A DNA stretch of 64,000 nucleotides, taken from Bradyrhizobium amphicarpaeae. GTDB taxonomy: Bacteria; Pseudomonadota; Alphaproteobacteria; Rhizobiales; Xanthobacteraceae. A program made the position numbers and the translations under genes. The stretch spans positions 186,001 to 250,000 of the forward strand of contig NZ_CP029426.2 of NCBI RefSeq assembly GCF_002266435.3, given 5' to 3'. Every line of letters begins with the position of its first letter. Positions within the stretch are counted from its first letter, which is position 1. Below, piece after piece: positions 56,473 to 64,000 of the stretch. Under the pieces are notes generated by a model, which saw nothing but the letters and a program-made list of their open reading frames with translations, was not told where the DNA came from and searched no databases.

Positions 56473-57369
56473 ATGGCGAGTTGGTTCTACGCATCCGAGG
56501 GCAAGCAACAGGGGCCCTTCCCGGAAGGGCAATTCCGCGATCTCGTCGCCCAGGGCGTCGTGCGCCCGGATACGCTGGTCTGGTCCGAGGGCATGGCCGG
56601 CTGGCAGAAGGCCGCCGAAATCCCCGGCCTGGTCGGGGGCGGCGGCGCGCCGCCGATGATCCCGGCGGGCGGCCCGCCGATGATGGGCTCCGGTGGCTAC
56701 GCCGGCGGCGGAGGCGGAGTCGCCGGATCGCTGGCGGTCGATTTCGGCATCCTCGAGTTCACCTGGCGCACGCTCGTGCTGCTGATCGGTTCGTGCTTCG
56801 TGATCCCGGTGCCGTGGCTGTTCGTCTGGTACACGAAATGGATCGTGTCCTGCGTGAAGGTCCCTGGCCGGCCGAATCTCAGCTTCACCGGCAACGCGAT
56901 GACGATGGTGCCCTGGTTTTTCGGCTTCATCGTTCTGGCGATCGCCATCGGCTTCATCGGCAGCACGCTCCTGAGCAATCTGCTGTTCATCGTCCAGCTC
57001 GTGCTCTATTGGCTTCTGGTCAAATGGATGGTCGCAAACCTCGCGTCCAACGGGCAGCCGTTGGGCCTGAGCTTCACCGGCTCGATCTGGGCCTATGTCG
57101 GCTGGAATCTGCTGTTCGCGATTTCCATCATCACCATCGTCGGCTGGGCCTGGGTCGCTGCAGCCCAGATGCGCTGGTTCTGCCGCAGCATCGAGGGTAC
57201 GCGGCGCGAGATCGTCTTCAAGGGCAGTGGTCTCGGCATCCTCTGGCGCGGCATCGTCGCAGCGATCCTGTGCAGCCTCATCATCCCGATTCCGTGGGCG
57301 TATCGCTGGATCATGAACTGGTTCGCATCGGAGACCGTTCTCGCGCCGCGGGGGTCTCTCGGCGCCTGA
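56473..57369 (+). CDS. GYF_2 (DUF4339)-domain multi-pass membrane protein
   Basis: 298 residues: GYF_2 domain (about 1-52) WFYASEGKQQGPFPEGQFRDL and DTLVWSEGMAGWQKAAEI, a Gly/Pro-rich hinge, then six or so membrane helices. The membrane part repeats a unit three times: a helix ending in a KW/RW-type motif (YTKWIVSC, LVKWMVAN, QMRWFCRS) followed by LSFTG, LSFTG and IVFKG. That resembles DUF898-like membrane proteins. No function known. A strong terminator follows. Confidence 0.8.
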   Translation: MASWFYASEGKQQGPFPEGQFRDLVAQGVVRPDTLVWSEGMAGWQKAAEIPGLVGGGGAPPMIPAGGPPMMGSGGYAGGGGGVAGSLAVDFGILEFTWRTLVLLIGSCFVIPVPWLFVWYTKWIVSCVKVPGRPNLSFTGNAMTMVPWFFGFIVLAIAIGFIGSTLLSNLLFIVQLVLYWLLVKWMVANLASNGQPLGLSFTGSIWAYVGWNLLFAISIITIVGWAWVAAAQMRWFCRSIEGTRREIVFKGSGLGILWRGIVAAILCSLIIPIPWAYRWIMNWFASETVLAPRGSLGA

Positions 57370-57373
57370 TTCG

Positions 57374-57411
57374 AAAAGCCTCGAACGCGAGACCTCGCGT
57401 TCGAGGCTTTT
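57374..57411. terminator. Bidirectional terminator between the GYF gene and tesB
   Basis: A perfect 17-bp stem (57374-57390 with 57395-57411), loop GACC, starting with AAAA and ending with TTTT. It serves both converging genes, and the tesB stop codon overlaps its edge. Confidence 0.92.
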
Positions 57412-58273
57412 ATCCCTTCCGCTCGCGCACGGAGCCTTCCTGCGCAACGGAAGCCACCAGCGTCCCGTCCGGCTTGAAGATCGAGCCGCGGGTCAGGCCG
57501 CGACCACCGCGCGCGCTCGGCGAATCCTGGGCGTAGAGCAGCCATTCGTCGGCGCGGAACGGGCGGTGAAACCACATCGCGTGGTCGAGGCTGGCCGGCA
57601 TCATGCGCTTGTCGAACAGCGTGCGGCCGTAGCGCGCCATGATCGCGTCCAGGAGCGAAAAGTCCGACGCGTAGGCGAGCGCACACATGTGCAGCGCCGG
57701 ATCGTCGGGCAGTTTCGCGGCGGTCTTGATCCAGACATGGATGCGGCCGTCGTCGATCCTCTCGCCGAAATAGCGGCCGAGCTCGACCGGACGCAGTTCG
57801 ATCGGGCGATCGGATTCATAATAGCGTCGGATGAACTCCGGCATCTCGCGGAACATCGGCTGCTTCGCCACCTCCTCCGCCGTGAGCTTCTCCGGCGGCG
57901 GGACGTCAGGCATCTTGTCCTGATGGTCGAACGCGCTTTCTTCCTCGGCGTGGAACGAGACCATGATCGAGAAGATCGCGTTGCCGTGCTGGATCGCGGT
58001 GACGCGGCGGGTCGAATAGCTCTTGCCGTCGCGCAGGCGTTCGACCTGGTAGATGATCGGGATCTGCGGATCGCCCGGCAGGATGAAATAGCAGTGCAGC
58101 GAATGCGGCAGCCGCCCCTCGACGGTGCGGCAGGCCGCGACCATCGCTTGTCCGATCACCTGGCCGCCGAACACGCGCTGCCAGCTTGTCTTCGGGCTGT
58201 TGCCGCGGAACAGGTTCACCTCGAGCTGTTCGAGGTCGAGGATCGAGATCAGGTCGATCAGGCTCTTGGACAT
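57410..58273 (-). CDS. tesB: Acyl-CoA thioesterase II
   Basis: 287 residues from ATG 58273 (MSKSLIDLISILDLEQLE). Double hotdog fold that hydrolyses medium and long acyl-CoA. Features: NSPKTSWQRVFGGQVIGQAMVAA, VERLRDGKSYSTRRVTAIQHG with active-site region, and SLDHAMWFHRPFRADEWLLYAQDSPSARGGRGL. Length is normal. A small inverted repeat lies just upstream. Confidence 0.95.
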   Translation of the reverse strand: MSKSLIDLISILDLEQLEVNLFRGNSPKTSWQRVFGGQVIGQAMVAACRTVEGRLPHSLHCYFILPGDPQIPIIYQVERLRDGKSYSTRRVTAIQHGNAIFSIMVSFHAEEESAFDHQDKMPDVPPPEKLTAEEVAKQPMFREMPEFIRRYYESDRPIELRPVELGRYFGERIDDGRIHVWIKTAAKLPDDPALHMCALAYASDFSLLDAIMARYGRTLFDKRMMPASLDHAMWFHRPFRADEWLLYAQDSPSARGGRGLTRGSIFKPDGTLVASVAQEGSVRERKG

Positions 58274-58290
58274 GGAGTGAACTTTCTCGC

Positions 58291-58322
58291 CGTCATTCCC
58301 GGGTGGATGCTCCGGAATGACA
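58291..58322. repeat. Short inverted repeat upstream of tesB
   Basis: GTCATTCC (58292-58299) and GGAATGAC (58314-58321) form a hairpin, a shortened version of the CGTCATTCC-type intergenic repeats. Confidence 0.5.
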
Positions 58323-58411
58323 CAATGGGGCCGTTCCGCCCTTGTTTCACCGCACTGTTTCGCCCACCTCAAGTCTGCTAGCAAGACCAGGATTTGACCG
58401 GGAATTTGGGT

Positions 58412-59632
58412 ATGTCGGTACAAGGTAGCATAATCATTGGTGGCGGGGCGTTTGCGGGGCTTGCGCTGGCCTTGGCGCTGCGCCAGGGGCTAGGCCCCGA
58501 GATTCCCGTCATCGTCGCCGATCCCGCGCTCGCCACCCGGCCGAGCCGCGACCCCCGCGCCACCGCGATCGTGGCCGCCTGCCGCCGCCTGTTCGAGGCG
58601 ATCGGCGCCTGGGACGACGTCAAGGGCGAGGCGCAGCCGATCCTCGACATGGTCGTCACCGATTCCAAGCTGGAGGACGCCACCCGTCCCGTCTTCCTCA
58701 ACTTCGCCGGCGATGTCGCGCCGGGCGAGTCCTTTGCACACATGGTCGAGAATCGCCGGCTGATCGACGCGCTGGTGGCGCGTGCGGAAGCCGAGGGTAT
58801 CGATCTCCGTGCCACCACGGTCGCATCCTACGATGCGCGCGCCGAAGGCATCGACGTGACGCTGGGGGACGGCAGCGTGTTAGCAGCCAGCCTGCTGGTT
58901 GCCGCCGATGGGGCGAAGTCAAAGCTGCGCGAGCGCGCCGGCATCGCCACCCATGGCTGGGAGTATGACCAATCCGGCATCGTCGTGACCGTCGGCCACG
59001 AGCGCGATCACGAGGGCCGCGCCGAAGAACATTTTCTGCCGGCGGGCCCGTTCGCGATCCTGCCGCTCTCGGGAAAACGCTCGTCGCTGGTGTGGACCGA
59101 GCGCCGGGCCGAGGCCGCGCGCATCATTGCGCTCAGCGATGAAGAATTTCACGCCGAGCTCGAGCAGCGTTTCGGCCTGCATCTCGGCGAGGTGAAGGCG
59201 CTCGACAAGCCGCGCGCGTTTCCGCTGTCCTATTTCGTGGCGCGCTCCTTCATCGCCCCCCGCCTCGCGCTGGTCGGCGATGCCGCCCATGTCATCCACC
59301 CCATCGCGGGCCAGGGCCTCAACATGGGGCTGAAGGATGTCGCCGCGCTGGCCGAGGTCGTGGTCGATGCCGCGCGGCTCGGCATGGATCTCGGCGGCGC
59401 CGACGTGCTCGAGCGCTACCAGCGCTGGCGCCGTTTCGACACCATGGCGATGGGCGTTGCCACCAACTCGCTGAACTTCCTGTTCTCCAACCAGTCGACG
59501 CTGCTGCGCACCGTCCGCGACATCGGCCTCGGCCTCGTCGACCGCGCGCCGCCGCTGAAGAACCTCTTCATCCGCCAGGCCGCCGGCCTCACGGGCGAGG
59601 TGCCAAGGTTGTTGAAGGGCGAGGCGTTGTAG
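58412..59632 (+). CDS. UbiH/UbiF/COQ6-family FAD-dependent hydroxylase
   Basis: 406 residues from ATG 58412; TTG 58394 in frame is possible. FAD-binding start GSIIIGGGAFAGLALALALRQG, the DG motif VAADGAKSKLRERAG and the third motif LALVGDAAHVIHPIAGQGLNMGLKDVAAL are complete. The family hydroxylates the ubiquinone ring; which position (C1, C5 or C6) cannot be read from the sequence. A trm112 gene converges downstream. Confidence 0.93.
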   Translation: MSVQGSIIIGGGAFAGLALALALRQGLGPEIPVIVADPALATRPSRDPRATAIVAACRRLFEAIGAWDDVKGEAQPILDMVVTDSKLEDATRPVFLNFAGDVAPGESFAHMVENRRLIDALVARAEAEGIDLRATTVASYDARAEGIDVTLGDGSVLAASLLVAADGAKSKLRERAGIATHGWEYDQSGIVVTVGHERDHEGRAEEHFLPAGPFAILPLSGKRSSLVWTERRAEAARIIALSDEEFHAELEQRFGLHLGEVKALDKPRAFPLSYFVARSFIAPRLALVGDAAHVIHPIAGQGLNMGLKDVAALAEVVVDAARLGMDLGGADVLERYQRWRRFDTMAMGVATNSLNFLFSNQSTLLRTVRDIGLGLVDRAPPLKNLFIRQAAGLTGEVPRLLKGEAL

Positions 59633-59657
59633 GAGCCAACTCCCCATTCGCGCCCAC

Positions 59658-59855
59658 TCAATCGATCTTGCGCGCTTCTTCCGGCAGCATGATCGGGATG
59701 CCGTCGCGGATCGGATAAGCCAGCTTCGCGCTTCGCGAGACCAGCTCCTGCTTCGCGGAATCGAACTCCAGCGGGCCCTTGGTCAGCGGGCAGACGAGAA
59801 TCTCCAGCAATTTGGGATCGACGCTGGCTTCGGAACGTTCGGTGGGGGCGTTCAT
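59658..59855 (-). CDS. Trm112 family protein
   Basis: 65 residues from ATG 59855. The family pattern [19 protein letters not shown] followed by [23 protein letters not shown] is unmistakable; it keeps one Cys of the zinc knuckle of the eukaryotic Trm112. In eukaryotes Trm112 activates methyltransferases; the bacterial role is mostly unknown. It converges with the hydroxylase gene, 25 bp apart. Confidence 0.92.
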   Translation of the reverse strand: MNAPTERSEASVDPKLLEILVCPLTKGPLEFDSAKQELVSRSAKLAYPIRDGIPIMLPEEARKID

Positions 59856-59956
59856 GGGAGTCTCCGGCAATCGGTTGCCTCTAGCACAGAAATCCGCGCC
59901 CGCCCATCGCGGCGGCCACAGCGTTTTCGCGTCAGGAAGGCGTCAAAGCGAAACAT

Positions 59957-60487
59957 CTACGCGGAGACCATCGTCAAGATCTCGTCGAGCAGGGCCTGCA
60001 GCCGTGCAGCCGGGACCGGCGCGCCCGACAGGGCGAAGCCGAGAAATGTCCAATACAGGATCTGCGCCCGCGCCTGCGCGGTTGCCGGGGTGAGCCCGCG
60101 CTTTTCCAGCAGCCCTTCGATATAGTCGAGCCGGCGGCGGTCGATCGCGCGCACGGCGCCTTGCGCGGCCGCATCGAAGGCCGCCCAATTGCGCACCGCG
60201 CGCTCGAGCTCGAGCCGCGCGCCGAACGACCTCCGCAGCAGCGCCTTCAAGGGCTCGTCGCTGGCGGCCTCGACGTCGGCGATGATCTGCTCGGCCGCGA
60301 TCTCGCGCCAACGCTTCAGCACGGCGGCCTGGAACGCGCCGAGATCGGCGAAATGCCAATAGAAGCTGCCGCGCGACACCCCCATGGACTTTGCCAGCGG
60401 CTCGGCCTTGAGCGCGGTGAAGCCGCTCTTGGCGAGCGCCTTGAGACCTTGCCTGATCCAGTCGTCGGCGGAGAGCTGTTCGGTCAT
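59957..60487 (-). CDS. TetR-family transcriptional repressor
   Basis: 176 residues from ATG 60487; a longer start at 60511 would place the start codon inside an operator palindrome and has no ribosome site. Helix-turn-helix: IRQGLKALAKSGFTALKAEPLAKSMGVSRGSFYWHFADLGAFQAAVL. The C-terminal part is a ligand-binding helical domain. It is divergent from a four-gene cluster (60591-63036) with two operator copies in the gap, so it likely represses both itself and that cluster. Confidence 0.93.
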   Translation of the reverse strand: MTEQLSADDWIRQGLKALAKSGFTALKAEPLAKSMGVSRGSFYWHFADLGAFQAAVLKRWREIAAEQIIADVEAASDEPLKALLRRSFGARLELERAVRNWAAFDAAAQGAVRAIDRRRLDYIEGLLEKRGLTPATAQARAQILYWTFLGFALSGAPVPAARLQALLDEILTMVSA

Positions 60488-60509
60488 GTCGGGTTCCCGG
60501 AAGCGAGCC

Positions 60510-60523
60510 ATACACTAGTGTAT
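60510..60523. promoter_or_regulatory. TetR operator copy 1
   Basis: ATACA-CTAG-TGTAT, a perfect 14-base palindrome, just upstream of the tetR start. Confidence 0.8.
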
Positions 60524-60554
60524 TGACAGGCCGCGGACTAGCGCCTATTTGACC

Positions 60555-60568
60555 ATACAGTTGTGTAT
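60555..60568. promoter_or_regulatory. TetR operator copy 2
   Basis: ATACA-GTTG-TGTAT, with the same half-sites and spacing as copy 1, extended to CCATACA/TGTATGG. It is 45 bp from copy 1 and 23 bp before the membrane-protein start codon. Confidence 0.8.
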
Positions 60569-60590
60569 GGCTATCAGGCGAGGTCTACCG

Positions 60591-60941
60591 ATGCGTGATC
60601 TGTTGCTGCAATGTGCCGGCGCCGCGGGAATTGTGGTCGCTCTGATCCATGGGGTGTTGGGTGAGACCAAGGTGTTCGCCAAAGCGACGATCACCCCGGA
60701 AAGTCTGCGCACGTTGATCCGGCTGGTCTGGCAGGCCGGTACGGTCGCCTGGATCGGCGGCGGCGTCCTGTTGCTTTCCGCACCTATGTTCGGGTCGGAC
60801 AGCGCGCGGCACGGGATCGTGGCGACGATCGTCGCCGTCTATGGCTTTGCGGCGGTCGCCAACGCCTGGTGGTCGCGCGGGCGCGGCTTTGGCTGGAAAG
60901 CTCTCGCCGCCGTGGTCGCGCTGGCAGTCGCCGGCTACTGA
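60591..60941 (+). CDS. Small membrane protein under TetR control
   Basis: 116 residues from ATG 60591 with GAGG ribosome site. Four helices: about 5-22, 45-65 (LVWQAGTVAWIGGGVLLLSA), 75-92 and 98-115. The segment IHGVLGETKVFAKATITPESLRTLIRLVWQAGTVAW recurs in a small family of rhizobial membrane proteins whose function I do not know. First gene of the cluster. Confidence 0.75.
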   Translation: MRDLLLQCAGAAGIVVALIHGVLGETKVFAKATITPESLRTLIRLVWQAGTVAWIGGGVLLLSAPMFGSDSARHGIVATIVAVYGFAAVANAWWSRGRGFGWKALAAVVALAVAGY

Positions 60942-60965
60942 GCCCGCCGATCCGAGCCGCAAAGG

Positions 60966-61778
60966 ATGAGCAAGATGACCGATCGCGTGCGTGTGAGTGT
61001 CGAGCATGACGTGGCCCACGTTCGCTTGAATCGACCGGACAAGATGAACGCGCTGGATCCGGCGATGTTCGAGGCCCTCGCCGAAGCCGGAGCGGACCTT
61101 CGCGACAGCCCGGACATTCGGGCCGTCGTGCTGTCCGGCGAAGGCGGTGCGTTCTGCGCAGGCCTCGATGTCGAACGCCTGCTCGCGGCCGCGAGTGGCG
61201 AGCCGCTGCTTCCGTCCGCCGATCTGACGCGCCGGACCCACGGCATCGCAAACTTCGCGCAGCACATTGTCTGGCTCTGGCGCGAGCTGGCGGTCCCCGT
61301 GATTGCAGCGGTGCATGGCGTCGCCTTCGGCGGCGGCTTCCAGCTCGCGCTTGGTGCGGACCTGCGCTATCTCGCGCCCGATACGAAGCTCGCGGTCATC
61401 GAGACGAAATGGGGCCTGGTGCCGGACATGTGCGGCACGCAGTTGATGCGCCATCTCGCGCGCGAGGATGTCGTGCGCGAGCTGACCTATACCGGGCGCG
61501 TTTTCTCCGCCGACGAAGCGCTGGCCTATGGCTTTGCGACGCGGCTCGTCGATGATCCCGTGGCCGCCGCTCTGGTGACGGCACGTGACATCGCGGGCCG
61601 CAGCCCTGATGCGATCCGCGCCGCCAAGCGTCTGCTCAACCTGTCCGCAACTTGCGAGGTGGCCTCCGGTCTCGCCGCGGAGACCTCCGAACAGGCGATG
61701 TTGCTCGGCACGCCAAATCACATTGAGGCAGTCAGGAGCAATCTGGAAAGCCGCACGCCGCAATGGAGTTACACATGA
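60966..61778 (+). CDS. Crotonase-family enoyl-CoA hydratase/isomerase
   Basis: 270 residues from ATG 60966; ATG 60975 has a better-placed AAAGGA. Oxyanion-hole segments are GEGGAFCAGLDV and VAFGGGFQLALGADLRYL. One of the two catalytic Glu of true hydratases appears replaced by Gln (GGGFQLA for GGGCELA), while the second (VIETKWGLVPD) is kept, so an isomerase or different chemistry is possible. The stop overlaps the next start (ATGA 61775-61778). Confidence 0.9.
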   Translation: MSKMTDRVRVSVEHDVAHVRLNRPDKMNALDPAMFEALAEAGADLRDSPDIRAVVLSGEGGAFCAGLDVERLLAAASGEPLLPSADLTRRTHGIANFAQHIVWLWRELAVPVIAAVHGVAFGGGFQLALGADLRYLAPDTKLAVIETKWGLVPDMCGTQLMRHLAREDVVRELTYTGRVFSADEALAYGFATRLVDDPVAAALVTARDIAGRSPDAIRAAKRLLNLSATCEVASGLAAETSEQAMLLGTPNHIEAVRSNLESRTPQWSYT

Positions 61779-62233
61779 GCGAGACGCAGGGATTCGATCT
61801 CCAAATGCTCGCCGCGGCGAGCGCGTCTGCGGCCTTCAATCGCCTCGCCGGATTCGAAGTCGTCGCAGCCGGTAATGGCGAGGCGACGATACGCATGACC
61901 TGGCACGACAATTTCACTCAATATTCCGGACATCTCCACGCCGGTCTGATCGCGGCTCTGCTCGACACCGCCTGCGGCTTCGCCGCGGCGACGCGCGCGG
62001 GGGCTGTCACGGCGTCGCACTTTTCGATGAATTGCCTGAAGCCGGCGATCGGTTGCCATTTCGTCGCCAAGGGAGCGACGCTTCGCGCCGGGCGCAGGCA
62101 GGTATTCGCCCGCGCCGAGTTGTTCGCAGCTGATGAGCAAGATCGTCTGGCTCTCGTCGCGACCGGCGAGGCCGTGCTCGTCCCCACCGGGGAGCCGTCG
62201 CGCAAGATCGATGGAGTTGGGCCATGGCTCTGA
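61775..62233 (+). CDS. PaaI-type hotdog thioesterase
   Basis: 152 residues from ATG 61775. The hotdog core is QYSGHLHAGLIAALLDTACGFAAATRAGAVTASHFSMNCLKPA. Members cleave acyl-CoA esters, often aromatic. Coupled translation with the upstream enoyl-CoA hydratase suggests it ends a small acyl-CoA pathway. Overlaps the next gene by 10 bp. Confidence 0.9.
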   Translation: MSETQGFDLQMLAAASASAAFNRLAGFEVVAAGNGEATIRMTWHDNFTQYSGHLHAGLIAALLDTACGFAAATRAGAVTASHFSMNCLKPAIGCHFVAKGATLRAGRRQVFARAELFAADEQDRLALVATGEAVLVPTGEPSRKIDGVGPWL

Positions 62234-63036
62234 CACTCGTCACCGGCGGCTCAGGTCACCTGGGCCGGGACGTCGTCGATCGCCTGGTTCGCGACGGGCG
62301 CCGCGTCCGGGTATTCGCGCGATCGCCGCGCACGCGTTCGGACGTCGAATGGGCCGCAGGCGATCTCGCCACAGGCGCCGGCCTGCACGAGGCGCTGCGT
62401 GATGTCGATACGGTCATCAATGCGGCGACGGATTCGCCGATCGCGCGGCGGGGCGGCGTCCATCCGATCGATTTCTTCAGGTCGCCCTCCGCCGTGGACG
62501 TCGGTGGAACGCAGCGACTGCTGTCGCTCTGCGCGGAGAGCGGAGTGCAACATTTCCTGCACGTTTCCATTGTCGGGCTCGACCAGGCGACCCTGCCTTA
62601 CGCGCGGGTCAAGCTCGCCGGCGAACGGCTGGTGCGTGCGTCAGCGCTTTCCTGGTCGGTCGTTCGCGCGATGCCGTTTTATTACCTGCTCGACAAATTG
62701 CTCTCGCGTCTCGCCTGGCTGCCGGTGTGGCCCGTGCCAACCGCGCTGTTCAATCCAGTCGATACGTCGGATGTCGCCGATCACGTTCTGACCTGCGCGT
62801 TCGACGGGCAGCGCGGCGTGCGTGCGGAGATCGGCGGCCCCGAAGCTCTCGATCTCGTTGCCTTCGCCCGCCAGTACCAGACGGCGAGGAAGCTGCATCG
62901 GAAAATCCTGGCGATCGGCCTGTCCGAGGCGAAGGCGCAAGGGATGGGCCTTGTCGTCAGCGAGGGGGCGCGCGGAGTTCTGCGCTGGGCGGACTGGCTG
63001 CAGCGCAACGATCCGGACATGCGAAATGCGGCCTAG
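62224..63036 (+). CDS. NAD(P)-binding atypical SDR (NmrA-like)
   Basis: 270 residues. The start LTLVTGGSGHLGRDVVDRLV has the GGxGxxG dinucleotide motif, followed by RVFARSPRTRSDVEWAAGDL; no Tyr-x-x-x-Lys catalytic pair is evident, typical of the NmrA/NAD-binding group. LHVSIVGLDQATLPYARVKLAGERLV aligns with that group. Last gene of the TetR cluster; likely a redox sensor or reductase. Confidence 0.88.
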   Translation: MALTLVTGGSGHLGRDVVDRLVRDGRRVRVFARSPRTRSDVEWAAGDLATGAGLHEALRDVDTVINAATDSPIARRGGVHPIDFFRSPSAVDVGGTQRLLSLCAESGVQHFLHVSIVGLDQATLPYARVKLAGERLVRASALSWSVVRAMPFYYLLDKLLSRLAWLPVWPVPTALFNPVDTSDVADHVLTCAFDGQRGVRAEIGGPEALDLVAFARQYQTARKLHRKILAIGLSEAKAQGMGLVVSEGARGVLRWADWLQRNDPDMRNAA

Positions 63037-63256
63037 CGCAATTGGCGAAGTCGGTCGTCCGTCCCTGACGTGAGGCCTAAGGCCGCAGCACCCCAGCGAA
63101 TGCGGGCTGCCTGCGGGGCGCGCTGATCTTTTCGCCGTCGTTAGAAGAACTCTAAATCCGATTGGCCGCGTAACGGATTGACTTCACCATCACCTTTGCT
63201 TCCTTCAGTCCGGCTTCGCGGCTCGCGTAGCGCGCACGACAGAGGAGGAGAGTTTC

Positions 63257-63535
63257 GTGAAGGTCATTCGTTTTGTTGCCATTGCACTGACGGTTGGAAT
63301 GGGCATGGGGTCGGCGGCCATGGCCGACGGGTTCAAGGATTGCACCAAGCTCGACAAGGCGTCGTGGAAGCCGGCCAGCGAGGCCGAAGCCAAGGCCAAG
63401 GCGCTCGGCTACGAGGTGCGGCGCTCCAAGATCGAAGGCTCCTGCTATGAGGTCTACGGCGTCAAGGAAGGCAAGCTTTACGAGCTGTTCTACAGCCCCG
63501 AAGATCTCAGCCTCAAGCACACGATCGCCAAGTAA
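63257..63535 (+). CDS. PepSY-like small exported protein
   Basis: 92 residues from GTG 63257 with a strong GAGGAGAG ribosome site. Signal peptide (VIRFVAIALTVGMGMGSAAMA), then SWKPASEAEAKAKALGYEVRRSKIEGSCYEVYGVKEGKLYELFYSP, the PepSY_2 pattern. It precedes a cytochrome b561-like gene by 100 bp; such pairs are common, with the PepSY protein in the periplasm. Confidence 0.85.
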   Translation: MKVIRFVAIALTVGMGMGSAAMADGFKDCTKLDKASWKPASEAEAKAKALGYEVRRSKIEGSCYEVYGVKEGKLYELFYSPEDLSLKHTIAK

Positions 63536-63635
63536 GGCTTCAAGTAAGGCTTGAAGCAGGTCGCGGCCTGGACTGCGCAGACATTGATTGCGCAAGGCAG
63601 AGCTCGAGGATGGTCTTTGCTTGATTGAAGAAGCG

Positions 63636-64000
63636 ATGCCACAAGCGCGCGGGGCGTCCGGCGGGACCCCTGCGGATCGAACCGTTCCGCGGACGGTCGC
63701 AGTCTGGGACCTCCCGCTGCGCCTCTGGCACTGGGCTCTCGCGGCCTGCGTTCTGGCCGCGTGGTTCACGCCCCCCGTCTACGACCGGCTTCACCGCGTC
63801 GTCGGCTATGCGGTGCTGGGGCTTCTCGCGTTCCGCCTCGTCTGGGGCTTCTGGGGAAGCCGCTATTCGCGCTTCCGCATGATCAGGGTCAGGCTTCGCG
63901 CGGCGCCAGGCTATCTCTGGAATCTGCGCCGCGGCATGACCGGCCGTTATATCGGGCTCAATCCCGCGGGCACGTTGATGCTGGTGGCCTTGATGCTGGC
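63636..64000 (+). CDS. Cytochrome b561-like membrane protein, 3' end missing
   Basis: The frame opens at ATG 63636 (MPQARGASGG) and runs off the right edge. After about 22 polar residues comes WDLPLRLWHWALAACVLAAWF with a heme-ligand-type His, then RLHRVVGYAVLGLLAFRLVWGFWG with a second His and the WGFWGSRYSRF motif of diheme b-type cytochromes. The visible part covers two helices and the start of a third. Likely transfers electrons from quinol or to a periplasmic c-type partner. Confidence 0.85.
   Translation, partial: MPQARGASGGTPADRTVPRTVAVWDLPLRLWHWALAACVLAAWFTPPVYDRLHRVVGYAVLGLLAFRLVWGFWGSRYSRFRMIRVRLRAAPGYLWNLRRGMTGRYIGLNPAGTLMLVALML

Noticed and set aside
58340..58356. GTTTCAC half-site near tesB as a further parS
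   Set aside because: Only half of the palindrome matches (TTGTTTCACCGCAC).

Overview
The window is 64 kb of an alphaproteobacterial chromosome, most likely Bradyrhizobium or a close Nitrobacteraceae relative. The base composition is high GC, the gene order hemJ-rho-mnmE-mnmG-rsmG-parA-parB-holA-lptE-leuS is present, and several families of short palindromic repeats typical of Bradyrhizobium lie between genes. The genus is an inference; no 16S or other rRNA is present. No tRNA, CRISPR array, insertion sequence or prophage was recognised.

Left part (1-21555): the end of a ComM/YifB-type AAA ATPase, a hybrid histidine kinase, an AI-2E family transporter, a minus-strand histidine operon (hisB-DUF2628-hisH-hisA-hisF-hisE, followed by coaA and a zinc-ribbon gene), the HslUV protease split by a UPF0314 gene, an MltA/Smr/Tim44 cluster, secB, and the minus-strand run PPDK-regulator-maf-coaE-dnaQ. 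The last block matches the gene order on one side of the Caulobacter-type replication origin.

Centre (21556-31019): a 458-bp gene-free gap between the PPDK regulator (RP001-type) and hemJ is the syntenic place for oriC. It holds five GANTC (CcrM-type) sites within 58 bp, an AT-rich perfect palindrome, DnaA-box-like 9-mers and a CtrA-like TTAA-N7-TTAC motif. Downstream lie rho, mnmE, mnmG, rsmG, parA and parB. Five perfect parS sites (GTTTCACGTGAAAC) and one near-perfect site lie in the mnmE-mnmG gap, across the rsmG start codon, and inside rsmG. Together this looks like the origin and centromere region of the chromosome.

Right part (31020-64000): holA, lptE and leuS; two diguanylate cyclases flanking a low-GC three-gene insert (small membrane protein, ThiL/AIR-synthase-like kinase, HIT hydrolase); a YggS protein, a hydratase, an L,D-transpeptidase, a CenR-like response regulator with a cNMP-binding partner; xthA, lolA and ftsK. 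Next come two glnK-amtB nitrogen modules separated by an ArsR-SRPBCC-ClpP operon, then a GYF/multi-pass membrane protein, tesB, a UbiH-type hydroxylase and trm112. A TetR-controlled divergent cluster (membrane protein, enoyl-CoA hydratase, PaaI thioesterase, NAD(P)-binding protein) and a PepSY/cytochrome b561 pair end the window.

The most interesting signals are the predicted oriC with its GANTC cluster, the parS array including one site that contains the only plausible rsmG start codon, and the low-GC ThiL-HIT-membrane cassette, whose function is unknown.
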